Positions 7,510 through 11,565 of a stretch of 11,565 bases of DNA are shown here, piece after piece. Position numbers and translations under genes: made by a program. This DNA is from Listeria marthii FSL S4-120 (lineage in GTDB: Bacteria; Bacillota; Bacilli; Lactobacillales; Listeriaceae). The stretch lies in assembly GCA_000183865.1 (NCBI GenBank), contig CM001047.1:587231-598795 (forward strand). Reading direction: 5' to 3'. Each line of letters starts with the position of its first letter. Within the stretch, counting starts at the first letter, position 1. Below the pieces are notes generated by a model. The model ran no database searches, was not told the DNA's origin, and saw nothing but the letters and a program-made list of their open reading frames with translations.

Positions 7510-8805
7510 CTAAACGACAAACATAAAGTACAGTATAAACAGCACCATCATCACATACATAATCGGATGAACTTCTTTATAACGACCTTTAAGTACCATT
7601 GTGATTGGGTAGAAAATGAAGCCAATCGCGATACCTGTTGCAATAGAGAAAGTAAGAACCATCATTAAAATAACGAAAAAGGACGGAACGGCTACTTCGA
7701 ATTTTGTCCAGTCAATATGAGCCACATTTCCAATCATTAAAATCCCAACGATAACAAGCGCCGGCGTCGTAACCGCACTTGTAATTACACCAAGAAGCGG
7801 CGAGAAGAATAGTGACAGCGAGAAACAGATGGCGATAACAACGGCAGTTAAACCAGTCCGACCACCAACCGCGACCCCAGCAGTAGATTCTACATAAGAA
7901 GTGGTTGTCGATGTCCCGAAAATCGCACCAAAAACAGTTGCGATCGAGTCAGAGAAAAGTGAACGACCGGCACGCGGGATTTTATCATCTTTTATAAAGC
8001 CGGCTTGTGTCGCAACAGCAACAAGCGTTCCAGCAGTATCAAAGAAATCAATGAAGAAAAATGTCAAAATAACAATCAACATTTGTGGTGTGAAAATATC
8101 CGGCAAATGGATAATAGCTTGACCAAAAGTTGGCGCAATGCTCGGAACTGATGACACAACTTGTGTAGGCACGTCAATTAAACCAAATAACATTCCGGCG
8201 ATAGCAGTCGTTGCCATCCCGAAGAAAATCGCACCTTTCCAACCAATCGTCATGTAAGCCACGGTAATAACAATCCCGAAAACAGCTAGTAAAACCGGGC
8301 CAGAATGCAAGTCACCAAGTGCTAAAATAGTGGATTCATTTGGCACGATAATTCCTGCATTTTTAAGACCTAGAAAGGCGATGAAAAAGCCAATTCCGGC
8401 TCCAACAGCGAATTTTAGTTCAGTTGGAATTGCATTTACAATTTTTTCACGAATTCCGGAAAGAGTTAAACAGATGAACACTAAACCTGAAACAAGTACT
8501 CCAGCTAGCGCGGTTTGCCAAGGAATTCCCCACTGCGCACAAACCGTATAAGCAAAGAACGCATTTAATCCCATTCCTGGAGCAAGTCCGATTGGGTAGT
8601 TAGCAATAAGTCCCATTGCAAGTGATCCAACAACAGAAGCAAGAATCGTTGCCACGAAAACTGCTTTTAATTCCATTCCGGTTGTTGCAAGCATGGATGG
8701 ATTGACGAAAAGTACATAAGCCATCGACAAGAAAGTCGTAAGCCCCGCGAGTATTTCTGTCCGAATAGTCGTCTTGTTCTCGCGTAGTTTGAAAAATTTA
8801 TCCAT
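7510..8805 (-). CDS. NCS2-family purine (guanine/hypoxanthine-type) permease
   Basis: This 431-residue polytopic membrane protein belongs to the nucleobase-cation symporter-2 branch containing PbuG/PbuO and AzgA (COG2252). It is expected to bring purine bases into the cell with protons. The N-terminus TEILAGLTTFLSMAYVLFVNP, the substrate-site motif GLAPGMGLNAFFAYTV (73-88) and FFIDFFDTAGTLVAVA (about 250-265) are diagnostic. Numerous hydrophobic stretches are consistent with the 14-segment UraA-like fold. Length is normal. The ATG at 8805 is preceded by a GGGAGGC ribosome binding site. The leader carries a purine riboswitch whose discriminator base predicts guanine (or hypoxanthine) as ligand, which supports a purine substrate. 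It could be called pbuG or pbuO; I do not choose between them. Confidence 0.93.
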   Translation of the reverse strand: MDKFFKLRENKTTIRTEILAGLTTFLSMAYVLFVNPSMLATTGMELKAVFVATILASVVGSLAMGLIANYPIGLAPGMGLNAFFAYTVCAQWGIPWQTALAGVLVSGLVFICLTLSGIREKIVNAIPTELKFAVGAGIGFFIAFLGLKNAGIIVPNESTILALGDLHSGPVLLAVFGIVITVAYMTIGWKGAIFFGMATTAIAGMLFGLIDVPTQVVSSVPSIAPTFGQAIIHLPDIFTPQMLIVILTFFFIDFFDTAGTLVAVATQAGFIKDDKIPRAGRSLFSDSIATVFGAIFGTSTTTSYVESTAGVAVGGRTGLTAVVIAICFSLSLFFSPLLGVITSAVTTPALVIVGILMIGNVAHIDWTKFEVAVPSFFVILMMVLTFSIATGIAIGFIFYPITMVLKGRYKEVHPIMYVMMVLFILYFMFVV

Positions 8806-8823
8806 TAAAAAAAGCCTCCCTAT

Positions 8824-8841
8824 TTATGTTGTCGCACATAA
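8824..8841 (-). other. Small hairpin next to the permease ribosome binding site
   Basis: In the mRNA, UUAUGU and ACAUAA form a perfect 6-bp stem with a 6-nt GCGACA loop, ending 2 nt before the AUAGGGAGG ribosome binding region. It could affect ribosome access or form part of the riboswitch expression platform. It is AU-rich, so its effect is uncertain. Confidence 0.35.
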
Positions 8842-8885
8842 CGGAAAGAGCCTAGGTAAAAAAGGGAATAATAAATAAAAATAGC

Positions 8886-8914
8886 AAAAAAATCCCTATT
8901 AAATTTTACAATAG
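8886..8914 (-). terminator. Candidate riboswitch-controlled terminator
   Basis: Just after the aptamer, CUAUUG (8909-8914) can pair with UAAUAG (8896-8901) around a 7-nt loop, followed by GGA and seven U (8886-8892). The stem is short and AU-rich, hence weak. A second candidate pairs AGGGA (8893-8897) with UCCCU (8863-8867), followed by another U-run (8858-8862). One of these is probably the off-switch, but folding is needed to decide. Confidence 0.4.
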
Positions 8915-8981
8915 CTCGTAGCCTGGCATTTTACGGTTGCCTGGTAGAAACGAACGGTCCATATTACCGAACTTATACGAC
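8915..8981 (-). ncRNA. Purine riboswitch aptamer, guanine class
   Basis: On the minus strand this matches the purine riboswitch throughout. P1 pairs UCGUA (8976-8980) with UACGA (8916-8920). The loop-2 segment AAUAUGG and the loop-3 segment ACCGUAAAA carry the bases of the L2-L3 kissing contact. The invariant core UUUCUACC lies between P2 and P3. P2 pairs CGGU with ACCG, and P3 pairs CAGGCA with UGCCAG around one A-A mismatch. The J3/1 discriminator (position 74 in xpt numbering) is C in GGCUACGA, which specifies guanine/hypoxanthine; adenine aptamers have U. It lies in the permease leader and should lower expression when guanine is plentiful. Confidence 0.95.
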
Positions 8982-8987
8982 TCTATT

Positions 8988-9016
8988 ATTGTAGCGGATT
9001 AGCCGATTTTTGGCAA
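8988..9016 (-). promoter_or_regulatory. Predicted sigma-A promoter of the permease and its riboswitch
   Basis: On the minus strand TTGCCA (9011-9016) and TACAAT (8988-8993) are separated by exactly 17 bp. The predicted start is near 8981-8982, so the transcript begins only 1-2 nt before the 5' strand of aptamer helix P1, leaving almost no extra sequence upstream of the aptamer. Confidence 0.75.
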
Positions 9017-9045
9017 TACGTGTAAGAAATAAAAATTAAAAACAA

Positions 9046-9084
9046 ACTTTTGGATAAATAAGTTTATACTTTTAAATAAATAAG
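9046..9084. repeat. Tandem 22-bp repeat overlapping the glycosidase promoter
   Basis: ACTTTTGGATAAATAAG (9046-9062) recurs as ACTTTTAAATAAATAAG (9068-9084), matching at 15 of 17 positions with a period of 22 bp (about two helical turns). The repeats cover the -35 and spacer of the promoter at 9063-9091. An imperfect dyad, AAGT-TTAT-ACTT (9060-9071), joins them. This is a plausible operator for the GntR regulator encoded downstream, but that is inference; the region is AT-rich. Confidence 0.45.
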
Positions 9085-9091
9085 GTATAAT
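9063..9091 (+). promoter_or_regulatory. Predicted promoter of the glycosidase-gntR unit
   Basis: A consensus TATAAT -10 (9086-9091) lies 17 bp after TTTATA (9063-9068), which matches the -35 at 4 of 6 positions. The predicted start near 9098 leaves a leader of about 23 nt with a TTGGAGG ribosome binding site before the ATG at 9121. Confidence 0.7.
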
Positions 9092-9120
9092 AAAAACAAA
9101 TAATAGTTGGAGGTAAAAAA

Positions 9121-10515
9121 ATGACTTATAAATTTCCAGAGAATTTTTGGTGGGGAAGTGCGGCATCCGGCCCACAAACAGAAGGCGCAGCAGATGTAGA
9201 CGGCAGAAAACCAAGCATTTGGGATCATTGGTATAAAATCGAGCCAGGTCGTTTCTTTAATGATGTTGGTCCTACAAATACATCTAATTTTTACTATCAA
9301 TATAAAGAAGATATTGCTTTGATGAAGCAAACGGGACATAATTCTTTCCGTACGTCGATTCAGTGGTCACGCCTTATTCCAGATGGTATTGGCGAAGTGA
9401 ACTCAAAAGCAGTTGATTTTTACAATCGTGTTATTGATGAAATGCTTGCAAATGACGTGGAACCATTTATGAATTTATATCATTTTGATATGCCAATGTC
9501 GATGCAAGAAAAAGGCGGTTTTGAAAGCCGTGAAGTAGTGGACGCGTATGCAACTTTTGCGAAAACTTGTTTTGAGTTATTTGGTGATCGTGTGAAACAT
9601 TGGTTTACTTTTAATGAGCCGATTGTTCCGGTTGAAGCGGGCTATTTATACGATATGCACTATCCGAATGTCGTTGATTTTAAACGCGCGACACAGGTTG
9701 CTTACCATACTACTTTGGCACACGCCCTTGCTGTAAAAGAATTCCACGCGCTGGAAATTCCAGAAGGCCAAATCGGAATCATTTTAAACTTAACACCATC
9801 GTACCCAAGAAGCCAAAATCCGGCTGATTTAAAAGCGGCTCATATTGCGGATCTGATTTTCAATCGTAGTTTCCTTGATCCTGTTACAAAAGGGGAATTC
9901 CCGGCTGATTTAGTAGAAATTATCCGCGAGCATGACGCGCTTCCAGAATATACTGAAGAGGATTTAGCGATTATTAAAAACAACATTATTGATATTCTTG
10001 GTGTGAACTACTACCAACCGCGCCGTGTGAAAGCGAAAGAATACGCAGCTCATCCGGATGCGCCATTTATGCCAGAACATCTTTTTGATAATTATGAAAT
10101 GCCTTACCGTAAAATGAATCCGTATCGTGGCTGGGAAATTTTCGAAAGAGCGATTTATGATATTGCGATTAATCTGCGCGACAACTACGATAATATTCCG
10201 TTCTTTATTTCCGAAAATGGTATGGGTGTGGAAGGCGAAAGTCGCTATCGTAATGCAGATGGAATGATTGAAGATACGTACCGAATTGACTTCATTAAGA
10301 GTCATTTGAAATGGCTTCATAAAGCAATTGAAGAAGGCGCTAACTGTCATGGTTATCACCTTTGGACGTTCATGGATTGCTGGAGCTGGGCGAATGCTTA
10401 CAAAAACCGTTATGGCTTAGTGGAAGTTGATTTGGACAATGACTTCAAACGTACCGTGAAAGCATCCGGCCATTGGTACAAAGAACTTTCAGAAAACAAT
10501 GGTTTTGAAGACTAA
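9121..10515 (+). CDS. Glycoside hydrolase family 1 protein, probable 6-phospho-beta-glucosidase
   Basis: This 464-residue cytoplasmic GH1 retaining beta-glycosidase is full length. The acid/base Glu166 is in FTFNEP and the nucleophile Glu365 in ISENGMG; the N-terminal FPENFWWGSAASGPQTEG is the family signature. At the aglycone/phosphate loop, WSWANAYKNRYG has Ser422 and Tyr431 at the 6-phosphate-binding positions of LacG-type enzymes, where true glucosidases have Glu in place of the Ser. The expected lysine is Asn429, with a lysine one residue earlier (Lys428). A phosphorylated disaccharide substrate is therefore likely but not certain. No PTS genes are in the window. A GntR/UTRA regulator gene follows after 43 bp without a terminator, so the two are probably cotranscribed. 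Confidence 0.9.
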   Translation: MTYKFPENFWWGSAASGPQTEGAADVDGRKPSIWDHWYKIEPGRFFNDVGPTNTSNFYYQYKEDIALMKQTGHNSFRTSIQWSRLIPDGIGEVNSKAVDFYNRVIDEMLANDVEPFMNLYHFDMPMSMQEKGGFESREVVDAYATFAKTCFELFGDRVKHWFTFNEPIVPVEAGYLYDMHYPNVVDFKRATQVAYHTTLAHALAVKEFHALEIPEGQIGIILNLTPSYPRSQNPADLKAAHIADLIFNRSFLDPVTKGEFPADLVEIIREHDALPEYTEEDLAIIKNNIIDILGVNYYQPRRVKAKEYAAHPDAPFMPEHLFDNYEMPYRKMNPYRGWEIFERAIYDIAINLRDNYDNIPFFISENGMGVEGESRYRNADGMIEDTYRIDFIKSHLKWLHKAIEEGANCHGYHLWTFMDCWSWANAYKNRYGLVEVDLDNDFKRTVKASGHWYKELSENNGFED

Positions 10516-10558
10516 ATGTGATAAAATAAAAGTATTATGTGTAAAGAGGTGAACTTCC

Positions 10559-11287
10559 GTGGCTCAGAACCAGACGAAATATAGCTTTATTGCTGAAGAA
10601 ATCCGCAAAAGAATTATGAATCACGCCTATCCGCTAAATCAACCTATTCCTGATGAGATAACTTTGGCGAAAGAGTTTGATTGTAGTCGAATGACAATGA
10701 AAAAGGCGCTTGAGGTACTCGTACTTGAAGGCTTACTATACCGTAAACGCGGACATGGTACTTTCATTATCAAATCGGCGCTGGACGCGGACCGCTTGCA
10801 GATTCATAACCAAGAGGTAAACGGCTTCACTAAACTTTTGAACGGAAAAAAAGTTATTAGCAAAGTAATCGAGTTTAAAGTCATTTTTCCAACCGAAGAA
10901 ATTGCCGAACGTCTTCATATCGAGATGGAAACACCAATCTATGATATTCTTCGTGTTCGGCTAGTGAAAGATGAACCATATGTGCTAGAACACACGTATA
11001 TGCCAGTTGGGGTTATCCCAGGCATTAACCAGCAAATTTTAGAAGGATCGATTTACTCTTATATACAAGACGATTTGAACCTGAAAATTGCTAGTTCATA
11101 CAAACAAATTCGCGCTGATAAAGCGACACAGCTTGATCAGCAATATCTCGACTGCGCTTCGGATGACCCCGTTGTCGAAGTAGAACAAACCGTTTATTTA
11201 AACAATGGTCTCGCGTTTGAATTTTCCAGATCGCGCCACCGTTATGATAAATTCGTGTTTACAACAGTGAATATAGCTAGACGTTAA
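10559..11287 (+). CDS. GntR-family transcriptional regulator with UTRA domain
   Basis: This 242-residue regulator has an N-terminal winged helix-turn-helix at about 8-72, with ITLAKEFDCSRMTMKKALEV as the recognition region and the wing RKRGHGTFI at 62-70. A C-terminal UTRA effector domain spans about 90-235, with the typical DEPYVLEHTYMPV and FEFSRSRHRYDKFVF. This places it in the HutC/TreR subfamily, whose members often repress sugar-utilisation genes and are released by sugar phosphates. Being next to the GH1 gene, it is likely its local regulator. The start is GTG at 10559 with an AGAGGTG ribosome binding site. The 43-bp gap before it has only a poor promoter candidate (an extended -10-like TGATAAAAT at 10519-10527). 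Confidence 0.92.
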   Translation: MAQNQTKYSFIAEEIRKRIMNHAYPLNQPIPDEITLAKEFDCSRMTMKKALEVLVLEGLLYRKRGHGTFIIKSALDADRLQIHNQEVNGFTKLLNGKKVISKVIEFKVIFPTEEIAERLHIEMETPIYDILRVRLVKDEPYVLEHTYMPVGVIPGINQQILEGSIYSYIQDDLNLKIASSYKQIRADKATQLDQQYLDCASDDPVVEVEQTVYLNNGLAFEFSRSRHRYDKFVFTTVNIARR

Positions 11288-11291
11288 AATT

Positions 11292-11339
11292 AAAAGAAGC
11301 TAGAGAAAGTGAGAAATCATTTTATCTAGCTTCTTTTTT
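11292..11339 (+). terminator. Strong Rho-independent terminator after the GntR gene
   Basis: A 13-bp perfect stem pairs 11292-11304 with 11325-11337. After a G-A mismatch it continues as 7 more pairs (one G-U) closed by a GAAA tetraloop (11313-11316). The descending arm runs into six T (11334-11339). The A-run on the left arm could let it also act on minus-strand transcription. Confidence 0.93.
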
Positions 11340-11378
11340 GAGTATCAAAGTAGTTTAAATTATTATTAGGTGTAATTT

Positions 11379-11421
11379 GTATAAAAATATGAATTTGTTC
11401 ACAAAATAGACATATTTATAC
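11379..11421. repeat. Nested inverted repeat abutting a promoter
   Basis: The outer arms are 11379-11391 (GTATAAAAATATG) and 11411-11421 (CATATTTATAC): 11 pairs with a 2-nt bulge. Nested inside is a 12-bp dyad, TTTGT-TC-ACAAA (11394-11405). The structure ends 2 bp before the -35 of the promoter at 11424. It looks like a protein-binding region rather than a terminator, because no T-run follows. I do not recognise the regulator. Confidence 0.5.
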
Positions 11422-11423
11422 AC

Positions 11424-11452
11424 TTGATAATAATTTAGGATTCTTATATAAT
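11424..11452 (+). promoter_or_regulatory. Near-consensus sigma-A promoter for a gene right of the window
   Basis: TTGATA (11424-11429) and TATAAT (11447-11452) are exactly 17 bp apart, matching at 5/6 and 6/6. The predicted start is near 11459. No start codon with a ribosome binding site is seen before the window ends, so the leader is at least about 100 nt long. Confidence 0.8.
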
Positions 11453-11459
11453 ACTTAGC

Positions 11460-11565
11460 CCAATTATGTACAGATTTTAAATATAGTCCTGCTGTTTAGG
11501 CTATACGGAACTGTGGAAAGAAATAATATTACTCCCAGTATAAGACTATTTAAATAGTTTAAAAA
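11460..11565 (+). other. Start of a long untranslated leader, no gene seen
   Basis: From the predicted start at about 11459 to the window end I find no open reading frame with a ribosome binding site. A hairpin can form at 11482-11505: TATAG pairs with CTATA and CCT with AGG, with one bulged T and a GCTGTTT loop. A perfect 14-bp palindrome, ACTATTTAAATAGT, lies at 11545-11558. I recognise no known riboswitch class in the visible part. Confidence 0.4.

Noticed and set aside
8999..9339. Two minus-strand open reading frames of 71 and 91 codons over the permease promoter and the start of the glycosidase gene.
   Set aside because: They lie across a promoter region and antisense to a clear GH1 gene, are low complexity (Phe/Leu/Ile-rich) and lack good ribosome binding sites.
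9964..10359. A 131-codon minus-strand open reading frame inside the GH1 gene.
   Set aside because: It is antisense to conserved GH1 coding sequence including the nucleophile motif, with no recognisable domain.
11394..11405. TTTGTTCACAAA as a PrfA box or Rex site.
   Set aside because: It lacks the TTAACAnnTGTTAA pattern of a PrfA box and the paired TTGTGAA/TTCACAA arms of a Rex site.
1..11565. CRISPR arrays, insertion sequences, tRNA or rRNA genes, phage genes.
   Set aside because: No spaced repeats, transposase genes, terminal inverted repeats, tRNA-like cloverleaf or rRNA segments were found while reading both strands.

Overview
The window looks like chromosomal DNA of a low-GC Gram-positive bacterium of the order Bacillales. 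Gene order and protein sequences fit Listeria best: a hisZ-hisG-hisD-hisB-hisH-hisA-hisF operon, a divergent hisJ, then an NCS2 purine permease, a GH1 glycosidase and a GntR regulator. The genus call is from recognition, not from a database search.

Positions 1-5098 (minus strand) hold the histidine biosynthesis operon, read right to left: hisZ, hisG (short form), hisD, hisB, hisH, hisA and the first 32 codons of hisF. Neighbouring genes overlap or abut (4, 4, 0, 0, 22 and 11 bp), and each start has its own strong Shine-Dalgarno sequence. hisJ, the PHP-type histidinol-phosphatase that completes the pathway, is transcribed divergently from 5250. The 151-bp interval between hisZ and hisJ holds back-to-back promoters and two copies of an operator-like box (TTAGCACG core). 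It has no room for a T-box leader.

Positions 6062-7504 hold a small single-domain MGMT/Atl-like DNA-repair protein (minus strand, its 3' end overlapping hisJ by 16 bp) and a 343-residue protein resembling the 37-kDa nucleoid-associated family (plus strand). A bidirectional terminator follows at 7471-7504.

Positions 7510-9016 hold an NCS2 purine permease gene (minus strand). Its leader carries a clear purine riboswitch of the guanine class, whose aptamer begins almost at the predicted +1. The promoter, aptamer, candidate terminator and ribosome binding site can all be placed.

Positions 9046-11339 hold a GH1 glycosidase gene and a GntR/UTRA regulator gene (plus strand, 43 bp apart, probably one operon). 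The promoter overlaps a tandem 22-bp repeat, and a long tetraloop hairpin terminator closes the unit. The final 226 bp carry no gene but hold a near-consensus promoter with a nested inverted repeat abutting its -35. It points at a gene beyond the window, with a leader of at least about 100 nt.

Most genes are ordinary housekeeping genes and I see no clearly new multi-gene system. The points of interest are regulatory (the hisZ/hisJ operator boxes, the riboswitch geometry, the repeat before the glycosidase gene, the nested dyad at the right end), plus residue-level oddities in the MGMT-like and GH1 proteins.
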